Shown: positions 27,601 to 37,569 of the stretch, one piece after another
Layout of the letters: every line of letters starts with the position of its first letter
Position numbering within the stretch: position 1 is the stretch's first letter
Assembly: GCF_904846615.1 (NCBI RefSeq)
Contig: NZ_CAJHBK010000001.1
Location: forward strand, 1,116,001-1,180,000
Length of the DNA stretch: 64,000 nt
Reading direction: 5' to 3'
Origin: Psychrobacter sp. JCM 18902
GTDB lineage: Bacteria; Pseudomonadota; Gammaproteobacteria; Pseudomonadales; Moraxellaceae
Position numbers and translations under genes: made by a program
The notes under the pieces: model-generated
Told to the model about the DNA's origin: nothing
Seen by the model: only the letters and a program-made list of their open reading frames with translations
Databases searched by the model: none

Positions 27601-29142
27601 ACGAATATAACGCGCCAGCTTTTCGCCTTGCCGACCCGTTAATGCTTGGTTTAAACGCACCATTTGCAGGCTAAAGGTCGTCTCACCACGCTCTTCCAAA
27701 ATAATTGGTAGCCTGTCACGTACCGCAAGCACGATATGACGATTAAGATTGGCTAAAACAGTCACTATATATTCATCGAGCTGTTGGATATAGTTATATA
27801 GCATGAGCAACATCTGCACTGATTCAGTATTGACGAATCTGATTCTTCCTTGCTCTTTATCTTCTAAAAATCCAGAATCTTCTGAATCATCGAAAGTTGC
27901 TTGAAGCTGTTTTAAGAAATTCGCTTGCGGGGTAGATAAACTTTGATAAAAAGAAAGCTGCTTCTTTTGAATAAGGCCTTTAAAATCTTCATAAAAACAT
28001 AAGTTTTTAGCGACACTCTTTCGATTATTAAATCCTTCTTTTTTTCTAAAGCTCAGATCTAAATAAGGTTGAAGATCATTAAAATCAAAATCACAGAACT
28101 GAACTAAGAACTTTTCATAATTTTGAATACTAAAGTCATTTACTACAATCTCATCAATTGGCGCAGAAATAAAATTAAGCGAGCGAGTCACATATTTTTT
28201 ATGATCACTCACGGCAGTCAACTTGCCTTGCTGATCCATAAGCGCATACAGTTTAGGCTGCTCATGATGTAAGCGGCTTTGAAACTGACGCAGCTCATCA
28301 TGAATAATACTATCGGTCACCTGCTCAATACTGCTCTCTTCGATAATAGCCATACCTTGCTGATGACCTGTCTCGCTACTGTACTCCTTCAGCCATTTTT
28401 GTGCCAAGCTATCGAGCGTACCCACAAACAGTTTATCCAACGTGGTTAAAACCAGTGCGGTACGCCTGATAGCTTCCGTCATTGGATAGCTGTACACGTG
28501 ATCCAGCAAATAACCAACGAGATGCAGGTTAATGGGATCTTGCATGATGCCATCCAAGCGCACATATTTAGCCTGTGCTACCAACCAATCTTCACGGTCT
28601 TTTTTTGCTTGCGCACGCTTTGTGGCAGCAGCTTGCTTATCAGTAGCAAGGTCTTGGTTTAACTCATCAGCGCCTATCTCAGTATTTAAATCCGTACTTG
28701 ATTTTTTGCCCTCTTGTTTATCCTTATCGCTTTCAGGCATCACCTGCAATATATTGGGATACAAAGCCTCCTTATTACTGATGTCAGCACTTAAACTGTT
28801 GACCCACTGCAATAATTGATAAAAATCCACCAAACGATCATGAATACGCTGACGCATCTCAGCGGCAGCGGCTCGCGTAAAGGTAGTAGCAATAATTTGC
28901 TCTGGCGCACGTCGTGCTTCAATTAGCAGGCGCAATACAATGCCTGTTAGCGTCCAAGTTTTACCAGTACCAGCAGACGCTTCAATCAGGTGCTTGCCCG
29001 TTAGGTCAACATCAACTGCTGGTATCACATCAGCCTTACGCTCACTCATAGGATCTGAGTGAGGCGCATCTGAGTGCTCATCGAATAAATGTGGCTGTGT
29101 AGAAAGTTCAATGATATTGGTTGGATCAGTCAAGTCTGTCAT
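24612..29142 (-). pseudogene. recB: Exodeoxyribonuclease V beta subunit RecB, split by a +1 frameshift
   Basis: The 3'-5' helicase and sole nuclease subunit of RecBCD. The first part (29142 to 26215, 975 codons) carries Walker A ASAGTGKT (55-62) and reaches motif V MTIHKSKGLEFPIVYVLGMG, then stops at TAA. The second part is open from about 26219 to 24612 and carries motif VI YVAFTRASEQLYVV and the nuclease residues in GEIDLVYEHAGKYY and VDYKSNFLG. Skipping one base at CTGTATTTAATATAACGC joins the two in frame, so coding continues with no loss. Together they give about 1510 residues, much longer than E. coli RecB (1180). The break could be a real inactivating mutation, a sequencing error, or a programmed shift at ATA TAA C. 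Confidence 0.85.
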
Positions 29143-29218
29143 ATGGGCGCATACTTTTAATTATTATTTATTAAAACAAGATAGCAAAAATTAATTAGAG
29201 GCTGTTCTAGATAATGGG

Positions 29219-32200
29219 CTAGCCATCTAAGTCAATTAACGCAGTAAACATCGGCTCGTACAATGGTCGCGCCAAGGTGGTCAACGCGTCTGACAAAGCC
29301 TTAAATCCATCTTGATCACGTAGTACATATTGCCAAATGGCATGCTGAGAGCAAGTATCATATACTGTGTCTGTATGATAGCCAGACCGTAGCCAATCTG
29401 AAAAGTCTGCTCGTTTTGGCCAATAACTGCCGCCTTCACTATCTTCAGATTTTGAACACTGATCAAGGTAATTGAGTGCATATTCAGGCAATAAAGTAAT
29501 AGGCACTTGCCCAGATAACTTGGAAAAAATCGCCCATTTTATCAGCTCAATAACAGCGTCTTCATAGACAATGGGGCTTAGTTTAAATGCGATTACTTTG
29601 TCATACTTTTTGACTTGTGAGCTAGGCTTATTAAAGCGCCAAATACTCACCCCATCATTGAGTGCCACTTGCTCAGCAGTGGTACGTCTGGCCACTTGCC
29701 AATACAAATGTGATAACCAAAATTTGAGTAAATGCCTAGGACTGGCAGAATTGGGCAATATGTTTAACCACTGCTTGGGTGATTGCTGAGCATAAGGCAT
29801 GCCCGCCTGAATATGAGAGTGGCTATCATGCGCATCTATCGGCACTGCTGTTGGTAATGATACTGGTGCTAATATAGGTACTGAGCCTTTGATCTTAATG
29901 ATTTTCGGCAACAGCTTAAGCAGTGCTTCTATCTCGTTAATATCTGTCTGGCTGTTTGACCCGTTATCAGTGTTATTCAGTATATTTTTTAGCTCTATCT
30001 GGACAGGATGCTCGGCGGTTGGCGTTAGTAGCTGCAAACCTGTCGTACCCTCTATCCCATCTTCATTGGGTACAATATTTTCGCCAAAACCATTAGCTAT
30101 TAACTGCTCTTTAAATTCCAAACATTGCTGTTGCAGTTTTTGTTGTTGATTGGGTAGCGTGGTTTGGCGAGCCACACCTGCTGGCATGATTTTTTGATAC
30201 ATCAGGATTGGAGTAGTGGTTTCAGCCGCTGCATTACTATTATTCTTACTCTCATCAGTAACCAACTGTTTAATCAAGTGCTCTTTGATTTGATAGGTAG
30301 TCAAACTGTTTAGAAATAATGGCTCTTGATGCGACAGTGCTTCTTCACCTTGTACCACATGCACCTTTTGAGCCCGTAAGAACGCTTTGGCAGGATGGCG
30401 CACTTGGTAAGCCAATGCACCTTCAACATCTATCTCCCCAATATTAAATATGCTATCAGATACAGCTTGGGAGAGCACCTGAGTCATATCACTGATATTG
30501 CTAGTATCAACAACAGCCTCTAATGCCAATAGTTCAACCAATGCAGACAAGGTTTGAGTGTTTACTTGACCGAGCTGACCCAAGCCTTGACCAAGCATCT
30601 TAGCGATTGCTTCGTACTGTGTCTTTGTGGGCAAGCCAACCAACTGTACCTGCTCACTAGACACTCTGCCCTTTAGTGTATCAAACACCGCTTGCCAAAG
30701 CGGCGCAGGCGGAAATTGCTTTTTTTGCGCCAATTTGGTTTTGCGCATGGCTTTACTTAAGAGAATGTCCAGCTCATCAATCATCTCAACAGGGCTGGAA
30801 TCCTGAGCATTGATATTAATGTTGGCATTAGCATTGTCATCAATATCAGAAGACGCTTGCTCAGAAACATTCGTACCTTCAATTTCTGTTTCAAACAGAC
30901 TCTCATGAAAAGGCAGAGCAGGATGCTCAGTCACCAACCACTGCTTAATCAATTTAGGCAAATAGCGCTTGAGACTTTCGGTGGTTGGGTCAACATCCTT
31001 AGGTAATGTCTCAAGCGAGTTCACCTGCCATTGCACTTCGCCTTGCAAAAACTGTAATAGCTCACTCACTGGATTGGCTGGCAGATGCTCATGAGTGTCC
31101 GTCAAGCTTTGACCGTTGTAGAACATCCAGCATGCACTGCGCGCGCACAGCAGGGCATCTAAAAATGCACCGTTGTCATCGTCCTCACTGACTCTGTCAC
31201 CGCGGCGAGCATTGGTCGCTTTCATCAAATCATAGCGGTTGTCACGATCACGCCCAGGGAACTCTGAGAGATCCATGTTGAGCATGACCACCAACTCAAA
31301 AGGCACGTTCCTTAAAGCACCAAACTTACCAAAGGTAATAACACCAGTAGGCTCAGCACTGACTTGCTGACTTTCAAGCTCGTTTTCAATACTGTCTAGC
31401 ATAAAGCTCAACTTTAGTGGCAAGTGCTCCACACCTGCCAGCCTTTGCTCCACTTCTCTGTTGTCGACATCACCACTCGAGTACTGCCTATAGTGACGAT
31501 TGGCTCGCAAACTTGATTTAAAGCCATTCATCGCATTGTAAATGGCGCGCATGGTACGCGTTTGGTCCACATCGCCAAAGTAGCAATGAATCACTTGTCT
31601 CTCAATCTGATCGAGCCAGTCTTCCGCTTTCATTTTTTTTGTATGGTCATCCCGTCGTGCGACCAAACCGGTATAAATGCGGCAAAGCGCTTCAACAATC
31701 AACGTATCATTTAAGCTGACTTGTGGTAGCGGTAAAGTCATTTCTGGTAAGGCAGTGCTTGGACATTCATCCTCATCTAAAGGATACAAGCAGTCGCTCA
31801 ACTCAGCCTCTGGCATGACCAGACCTAGGGTCAATCTGTCTAACGCTTGCGCAAAGCTAAAGCGATAGTCGTAATCATTACTATCCAACGTTTGCTTAAG
31901 ATGCAGCTCGTCAAAACCGCGAATAAAGCCCGCCTCTACCAATAAATCACAGCCACGGCTCATTTGCTCATGAGTCAGTCCAAAGCTTTCAAACAAGGGC
32001 GGCAACATCAACCAGTCTAAGACTTCAGCTGCTTCAAAACGGGCGCTATGGCTACCCAATAGTTTGTAAAAACCGATAATCGCTTCCCATAACTGCCGAA
32101 TGTCGGCATCAACAACACCAGTTACCTTAGCAGGCAAAGTCAAACCATCTTGACCTCTGCCACTGACAAAGATAGAGCCAATCAGTGCATGATGACGCTC

Positions 32201-33763
32201 AACATCGGGTAGCAACACAACAATATCGGATATGTGGCGTTTTTTCTCACCAGATTTGATAGGCTCATTTAGCCAACGACCAATCATGATACGCAGCACT
32301 TCAAGTTGACGCTGCAAATTATGACATGAGTGAATGCTTAGGCTATTATCTTGCGAAGAGATTGCCCAAAAACGGTCTTTCTCAAAGCGCTTCTTCTCCA
32401 ACGCCTCATCGTCATACCAAGCCGTTGCTTGCTTATCCTCATCAAGGCTTGGCGCTATCTGCTGACTCACTGCTTGCGAGACTGTAGCAGCCGTTGCTTG
32501 CTGAGTCGATTGCTCATCAAGCATTAACACATCGTTCTGTAAACGCTTTAACAAACTTGGACTATTCTGAGCGCTACTAGCATCATAGATATACTCAGCA
32601 GCAACCCCATTATTAGAACCAATGCTCAGCGTATCATCAAAATTATCTTGCCATTCAACCAGTGCATCGTCGTATTGCTCATTACCTGAAAGATTGGCAA
32701 GCATCGCAAAAGCATCGCGCGACTGTTTGCCCAAACGTGATAGCAAGCTATGACCATAATCACGCAAAAATACACTCTCAGGGTTAATAATCTGCTGGCG
32801 TTGTAACCAAGATTTATCAACAATATCCGCCCAAAACAGCTTTGATGGGTTGTAATGCAATAACATGATATTCATGTATTTTGACAAGCGCTGTAAAAAA
32901 TCAAGCTCGGTCTGTGGCAACTGCTGAATGGTAAAAATGCGCAGTACTTTGGGCAACTGAGCACGCTCATTCGCCTTGTTGTCTTTTAAGGCTGACCAGA
33001 AAGCATGCTCCAGTGCCACACGGTGTAGATGAACGTCAGCAAACAAATGCGACCACAAAAATCGTTGCGCCGCCTCTAACTCAACATAATGCTCAACCAA
33101 CCACTCAGGCGTGCCGCGCGTATATTTATCAAAGCGCAATGACAATGCATCTTTGTCTGCTATCAACTCATTCACATTCAGCGGTTTGTTGTACGACCAT
33201 GAATCTAGCCAATCCTCACGGTGTGTTAAGTAGCGGTTAAACACTCTTGCCAAATCGCTTGCTAACTGCCAGATACGGGCGTCTTGTTGTGACTTGTCCT
33301 TTATAATGTCCTGTCGCACATTGTCTTGATGAGTATCTGCCTGCGGCTCATCAATCAAAGAAGCTAATAGTGGATTAACTGGATGCTTCTCATCTGTGAC
33401 AATCGCCTCTTGATAGTAGGTCAAATAGCCAAACAATCGCCACTGCATGACCGTTGGTGACAACACCGCCACTTCTGGTACATTAAGAGTTTCCGCTTCA
33501 GGGTTTTGCGCTAGCAAAGAAGCGTTATGGCGGGTTAATACATCCTGCATGAGCGTCCATTGATACTGACCCCAGAACTTAGTACGCACCAAGGTACTAA
33601 TACCAGCACGGCTGGCAATGGTTTTGTCCAACCAATCGCCCAATACCATTGAGGGCACAATGACAATAAAAGGCTCAAAAACAGGCTGATCCTTAGACTG
33701 ATATTGCACAAGCAGTTGATCAACAAGGTTTTCGGTGCGGTGCGATTGAATAATGGTAAACAT
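29219..33763 (-). CDS. recC: Exodeoxyribonuclease V gamma subunit RecC
   Basis: The Chi-recognising, non-catalytic scaffold of RecBCD, built of inactive helicase-like and nuclease-like domains. The N-terminus (IIQSHRTENLVDQLL, then FIVIVPSMVLGDWL) and KFGALRNVPFELVVMLNMDL are family blocks. At 1514 residues it is about 390 longer than the E. coli protein. The extra length lies in polar low-complexity inserts, such as the Asn/Ile-Asn repeat near residue 990 and Gln-rich stretches. It is the first gene of the leftward operon. The stop lies 76 bases before recB. Confidence 0.9.
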   Translation of the reverse strand: MFTIIQSHRTENLVDQLLVQYQSKDQPVFEPFIVIVPSMVLGDWLDKTIASRAGISTLVRTKFWGQYQWTLMQDVLTRHNASLLAQNPEAETLNVPEVAVLSPTVMQWRLFGYLTYYQEAIVTDEKHPVNPLLASLIDEPQADTHQDNVRQDIIKDKSQQDARIWQLASDLARVFNRYLTHREDWLDSWSYNKPLNVNELIADKDALSLRFDKYTRGTPEWLVEHYVELEAAQRFLWSHLFADVHLHRVALEHAFWSALKDNKANERAQLPKVLRIFTIQQLPQTELDFLQRLSKYMNIMLLHYNPSKLFWADIVDKSWLQRQQIINPESVFLRDYGHSLLSRLGKQSRDAFAMLANLSGNEQYDDALVEWQDNFDDTLSIGSNNGVAAEYIYDASSAQNSPSLLKRLQNDVLMLDEQSTQQATAATVSQAVSQQIAPSLDEDKQATAWYDDEALEKKRFEKDRFWAISSQDNSLSIHSCHNLQRQLEVLRIMIGRWLNEPIKSGEKKRHISDIVVLLPDVERHHALIGSIFVSGRGQDGLTLPAKVTGVVDADIRQLWEAIIGFYKLLGSHSARFEAAEVLDWLMLPPLFESFGLTHEQMSRGCDLLVEAGFIRGFDELHLKQTLDSNDYDYRFSFAQALDRLTLGLVMPEAELSDCLYPLDEDECPSTALPEMTLPLPQVSLNDTLIVEALCRIYTGLVARRDDHTKKMKAEDWLDQIERQVIHCYFGDVDQTRTMRAIYNAMNGFKSSLRANRHYRQYSSGDVDNREVEQRLAGVEHLPLKLSFMLDSIENELESQQVSAEPTGVITFGKFGALRNVPFELVVMLNMDLSEFPGRDRDNRYDLMKATNARRGDRVSEDDDNGAFLDALLCARSACWMFYNGQSLTDTHEHLPANPVSELLQFLQGEVQWQVNSLETLPKDVDPTTESLKRYLPKLIKQWLVTEHPALPFHESLFETEIEGTNVSEQASSDIDDNANANININAQDSSPVEMIDELDILLSKAMRKTKLAQKKQFPPAPLWQAVFDTLKGRVSSEQVQLVGLPTKTQYEAIAKMLGQGLGQLGQVNTQTLSALVELLALEAVVDTSNISDMTQVLSQAVSDSIFNIGEIDVEGALAYQVRHPAKAFLRAQKVHVVQGEEALSHQEPLFLNSLTTYQIKEHLIKQLVTDESKNNSNAAAETTTPILMYQKIMPAGVARQTTLPNQQQKLQQQCLEFKEQLIANGFGENIVPNEDGIEGTTGLQLLTPTAEHPVQIELKNILNNTDNGSNSQTDINEIEALLKLLPKIIKIKGSVPILAPVSLPTAVPIDAHDSHSHIQAGMPYAQQSPKQWLNILPNSASPRHLLKFWLSHLYWQVARRTTAEQVALNDGVSIWRFNKPSSQVKKYDKVIAFKLSPIVYEDAVIELIKWAIFSKLSGQVPITLLPEYALNYLDQCSKSEDSEGGSYWPKRADFSDWLRSGYHTDTVYDTCSQHAIWQYVLRDQDGFKALSDALTTLARPLYEPMFTALIDLDG

Positions 33764-34220
33764 AGAGGATAGTCTGATTGAAGTTATAATATGAGTGATA
33801 GTGTGATGTAGACGGTCGTGAATGCCTGAAATGGAATAGCATTTGCGTTAACTTTCTAATGCATATTGATGGCTGCTAAGGAATACCACGAAGGATACTC
33901 ACCAATCTATGTTTCGCGGTCGTTACTACAATGTATTTCTGCTAGCATGGCTGTCATAAACACGATGCAAATGACAACAACGATTAACTATCCTTGTATC
34001 ATCAGTGATTATTTATAACAATCATAAAACAGGCTGCTGATTAGTGTGCCATCGATAGCTATCGTTTACTAGTATATGTGCCACTATTATAATATCTTAC
34101 GACAGATAGTGTCGCATTGATAAGTCTCATATTTATGAATAGAGAAGTCAGTGCTGCTGTCAGATTAATTGCTGTAATTTTTATGTCCATAACCCTTTTT
34201 TAACGGAATAATTTAATACT
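33764..34220. other. Divergent intergenic region, recC to the unknown gene
   Basis: There is no ORF of note in 457 bases. It must contain promoters for recC (leftward) and for the gene at 34221. One perfect 12-base palindrome, CGATAGCTATCG, lies at 34053-34064 and could be a regulator site. No repeat or RNA gene was recognised. Confidence 0.5.
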
Positions 34221-34742
34221 ATGCCCTTGCGTCCCATTGATGCCATTTTCGTTCATCCTAAACGACGTTTATATGTTGTATACTATCGCGGTGAATTGTG
34301 GCAATTGCCACGTATGAAAATTGACGACAGATCGTGGCAAAATAGACAGCCCTATACTGATGATAGTCGCTCGCTTTATTTGAGCATCCATCAAGCCATT
34401 AACGACCCCATACTTGCACAAAAACTGCGAACATTGAATCTGCCTATCGCGGTGCGTGGGAGTACGCTGCCACGCTTTGAAGCATGGTGGGAAGCCCATG
34501 GTTTTGAATGGCTTAAAGACAAGCTTACGATGGGCGAATCGCCATTGGCTGCACACCAAATAAAAGCCATTGACAATGATGTTACCTCCCCCTCAAACGA
34601 TCAACCTGTGCTATCCAATCAAAATAGTACAATGGGTCATAAGAATAATAGCGAGAAAAAACTTTTACCTGATTCAAAAACCGATATTTTTGCAGATATG
34701 CTTGCGGACTTAGCAGATGAAGTGTTACACCAACAGCTTTAA
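34221..34742 (+). CDS. Conserved protein of unknown function
   Basis: A 173-residue soluble protein that I do not recognise. The N-terminal 110 residues are ordered and Trp/Arg-rich (FVHPKRRLYVVYYRGELWQL, RFEAWWEAHGFEWL). The C-terminal third is a Ser/Asn-rich linker that ends in an acidic helix, FADMLADLADEVLHQQ. Composition resembles the surrounding chromosome, so it is probably lineage-specific rather than recently acquired. It is followed 69 bases later by the membrane-anchored gene, with which it may form a transcript. Confidence 0.65.
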   Translation: MPLRPIDAIFVHPKRRLYVVYYRGELWQLPRMKIDDRSWQNRQPYTDDSRSLYLSIHQAINDPILAQKLRTLNLPIAVRGSTLPRFEAWWEAHGFEWLKDKLTMGESPLAAHQIKAIDNDVTSPSNDQPVLSNQNSTMGHKNNSEKKLLPDSKTDIFADMLADLADEVLHQQL

Positions 34743-34811
34743 AAATAATACGTCATACACCGCATTTTATGTAAACTTGACACAAACCCATTAAGAGAAG
34801 AGCAGTAACAT

Positions 34812-35609
34812 ATGAGAGACTACAAGCTGCTACTGGCTGGGCTAATTTTACTGCTGCTGATAATCTTTATTGCAATCTTTACGTGGTTATGGAGCAATAA
34901 CCGTAAAAATATAGATCCCCTACCGATTATGGCAAATGCAAATGAGCCGTCAGCCACCACTCAAGACGAGGTAAATACCCTCACCGACAGTACGCTGTAT
35001 ATAAAGGCAGAAGAGGATTTACAAGCACCCTTGGACGATATCATCGTTAGCTTCGAATCTCGTTATCCTCATGTGCAGGTTGTGCCAAGTTATGTACCTG
35101 CCAGCGACCTCTTAACATTATCAAACGCCAATCCTAGCCATGATAAACACTCTGAATTTGGCGCTGATATAGACATGATCATCGCTAACGACAGCCTATC
35201 TGCAGACCGTCTGACACCGTTACAAGCAGAGCTAAAAGCGGCTCAAGATAAAATAAACCAAGACAAAGAAAATATCAGCAATACTGATGATAAAAAAGTA
35301 GATACTGCTGAGACTGGTGCCATTGAGACTGACAATGCAGAGGCACGTACCCTAAATTCTTTCAGCTATGCATTGAGAGACAAGCAAGCGCTTGAAGGGG
35401 TTATTTTGACAGAGAATACTGCTGCTATTAACTTTCGTAATTTTTTACTTTCGAGTACCGGACAAGATATATTAGAAAAGTACGATTATTATAATATCGA
35501 AGGTTATAAAAACAGTGTAAATGACTTGTTTAATCCAACATCACGTGCACAAAAAGCAGCAAATGCCAACACTGTGAATGTCGCTGACGCCTTGAGTAAT
35601 GGCAAGTAA
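34812..35609 (+). CDS. Membrane-anchored protein resembling a shortened periplasmic solute-binding protein
   Basis: A 265-residue protein with one N-terminal hydrophobic helix (about residues 5-28) that serves as signal anchor, the rest being periplasmic. LYIKAEEDLQAPLDDIIVSFESRYP near residue 60 and INFRNFLLSSTGQDILEKYDY near residue 205 resemble the first lobe and last helix of ModA-type molybdate-binding proteins. The central lobe is replaced by an acidic low-complexity segment. No transporter genes adjoin it. A binding function is therefore doubtful, and it may be a diverged relic. GAAGAG lies upstream of the ATG. The tRNA-Arg gene follows 67 bases later. Confidence 0.6.
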   Translation: MRDYKLLLAGLILLLLIIFIAIFTWLWSNNRKNIDPLPIMANANEPSATTQDEVNTLTDSTLYIKAEEDLQAPLDDIIVSFESRYPHVQVVPSYVPASDLLTLSNANPSHDKHSEFGADIDMIIANDSLSADRLTPLQAELKAAQDKINQDKENISNTDDKKVDTAETGAIETDNAEARTLNSFSYALRDKQALEGVILTENTAAINFRNFLLSSTGQDILEKYDYYNIEGYKNSVNDLFNPTSRAQKAANANTVNVADALSNGK

Positions 35610-35676
35610 TGATAAAATCTTTATATTTTGTTGATTGCTTTTATGAGCGATTTTTCCTACAATGTTATTCCAAAAT

Positions 35677-35752
35677 GCGCCTATAGCTCAACAGGATAGA
35701 GCAGTTGCCTCCTAAGCGATCGATCCGAGTTCGAGTCTTGGTGGGCGCACCA
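35677..35752 (+). tRNA. tRNA-Arg (anticodon CCT)
   Basis: The 76-base cloverleaf is complete and carries encoded CCA. Acceptor GCGCCTA pairs with TGGGCGC, and the D-arm stem is GCTC/GAGC. The anticodon loop CTCCTAA gives CCT (reads AGG), and the T-arm is CCGAG TTCGAGT CTTGG. Minor-codon tRNA-Arg genes are common integration sites. Here an IS lies 100 bases downstream, but no integrase or repeated tRNA end was found. Confidence 0.95.
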
Positions 35753-35851
35753 ATCATTGTATTTAGACATAACCTCGCATTACCTCAATCCCTTTAAACA
35801 CCTATCATACCTAGTTATCAGTCTTTATTAAACACTTGTCATTACCTACTA

Positions 35852-36689
35852 GGGCGTGTCCCTAATCTGTAAAAGTAAGTATAAAGGCTTTAAAATAAAG
35901 AGACTATTTCAAACAGGGCTCTCTAAATTATGGCAAGAACAGTGCTCACCGATAATACATGGGAACAACTCCAAAGTACCATGAAGGCTCATGGCTGTCA
36001 TACTTGGAAAAACGACAAACAAGTCATGGAAGCCATATTGTGGAAACTTCGTACAGGCGCGCCATGGCGTGATATACCGAGTGAGCTATGCCCATGGAAA
36101 ACGGCCTACAACCGTTTTAATAGGTTGTCAAAAAAGGGGTTGTGGGAACAATTTTTTTGACCTACGAGCAAGTATTGATGAAGAATGGGTATTCGCAGAC
36201 GGAAGCTATATCCGCTGTCATCAGCATTCAAGCGGCGCAAGACGAGGAGAGCTTCGAGCCACTGGAAAGTCACGAGGTGGAACCACTACCAAGATTCATC
36301 TCGCCGTCGATTCGCATGGAAACCCGATTGATTTTAAAATCACTGGGGGTGACGTCCACGACAGCCAAGCGGTAGATGATATTATAGAGATGCTAACGGA
36401 TGCGACCTACTTTATTGCTGATAAAGCTTATGATTCTGAAACCATTAGAACTAGGCTAAAGCAAGATAACATAAGCCCTGTCATCCCTAAAAAAAAAATG
36501 CTAAACAACCAGATGTAGCGTTTGATCACTATTTATATAAGCTACGACACTTAGTTGAAAACACGTTTGCAAGGCTAAAGCACTTCCGTAGTATTGCGAC
36601 TAGATACGAAAAATTGGCTCGTAATTATAAGTCTATGCTGTATCTAGCTTGTACTATGATTCATTGCAAACTGAATTAGGGACACGCCC
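35852..36689 (+). mobile_element. IS5-family insertion sequence (IS427-like group), 838 bp
   Basis: The ends are GGGCGTGTCCCTAAT at 35852-35866 and its exact inverse at 36675-36689, with the dinucleotide TA on both outer sides (35850-35851 and 36690-36691) as target duplication. Size, end sequence and target fit the IS427-like group. The single transposase gene inside is broken into three frames. The first ten bases of the ends are shared with the MITEs at 37715 and 63869. Confidence 0.9.
35930..36679 (+). pseudogene. IS5-family DDE transposase, two frameshifts
   Basis: The first frame (35930-36160) gives the start MARTVLTDNTWEQL and the RTGAPWRDIP block. Coding resumes in the +1 frame at a seven-T tract near 36152-36158 (FFDLRASIDEEWVFADGSYI), with the first two DDE aspartates in FADGSY and FIADKAYDSE. 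It shifts again at a ten-A tract near 36489-36498. The third frame supplies RHLVENTFARLKHF with the catalytic Glu and ends at the TAG at 36677-36679, inside the right end. Some members of this group use programmed shifting between two ORFs. Two shifts, both in homopolymers, look more like decay or read error. Confidence 0.85.
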
Positions 36690-37569
36690 TAGTAAGCTAG
36701 TAGTTCAGTCAAAACTATTTAATATCTTTACTTTCATATCATTAGTTAGCAATCACACGGATTACAACTACATAAAAAGGATTACTAGTTATTTTATACC
36801 CCTTTCCGATGTGTAGTGGCGCAATGGCTTACAAATGTCACAGTTCCTGAAGAATTGTAACGATATAAAATTATTATTTACTTATCAATTAATTTTGCAT
36901 AAATCGAGGGTAATTGAACAATAACTGTGCAAGGTAAGGATTCGCAGTTAAATAGTCTGAGCAGATCAATGTAACTGTCTCTAGCTAGCAAGTACAAAGA
37001 AGAAAACTAAATGGGGCAGCTGTAATATCAAGGAAGGGCAAATATTACTTAATCTTGAATTGGCTAAAAAGCCCCTTCCCTGTTTAGAGTATATTATCGT
37101 GCATGAGTTATTACACTTTAAAGAATGACAACATAACGATAGGTTTAAAGCTTTATTGTATACACACATGCCTGACTGGAGATCAAGACGTGATGTACTT
37201 AATCACATGACCTTTAGGTCTAGAGGGCTGGAAACAGCGGGGGTAGTATCTTATTGTCTGATCAGATATATATGTTGGCCACTATTAAGCTAGATAAGTC
37301 ATTTTATTATACGAATGAAATGACTTATCTAGCTTGACTGATACTCAAAATCTTCTCTATCTTTAACTAAGTTTAACGCTATAGAAAAATCACTTTATAG
37401 GCTGGCTTGATATTTGTCAGATGCCAACTACTTCGTTAGTGTGGGTATAAGAATATCAAGATCATAAATTCATATACGGTATGAATGATTTTGATAGAAG
37501 TAAAAAAGATTACCAACACTATACTAGGCATAGTGTTAACAACCTTTCTTTAGTTAGCATTTTACTTAG
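36690..37569. other. Gene-poor region right of the IS
   Basis: There are 880 bases without a credible gene. The reverse ORF at 36981-37169 has no ribosome site or family resemblance. The region is AT-rich and holds one strong inverted repeat (37287-37335). It is probably a mixture of decayed sequence and the lost 5' end of the CopD-like gene that begins at 37570. Confidence 0.5.
37287..37335. repeat. Perfect 18-bp inverted repeat
   Basis: AAGCTAGATAAGTCATTT (37287-37304) is exactly inverted at 37318-37335 around a 13-base AT-rich spacer. No T-run follows, so it is not a standard terminator. It might be a relic of an element end or a processed RNA hairpin. Confidence 0.7.

Noticed and set aside
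28532..28819. 95-codon forward ORF inside recB
   Set aside because: It is an antisense shadow, and its composition follows the codon pattern of recB.
35677..36700. Genomic island integrated at tRNA-Arg
   Set aside because: No integrase and no repeat of the tRNA 3' end were found downstream. The IS alone explains the disturbance.
36981..37169. 62-codon reverse ORF in the gene-poor region
   Set aside because: There is no ribosome site, no family likeness and no conserved neighbour.
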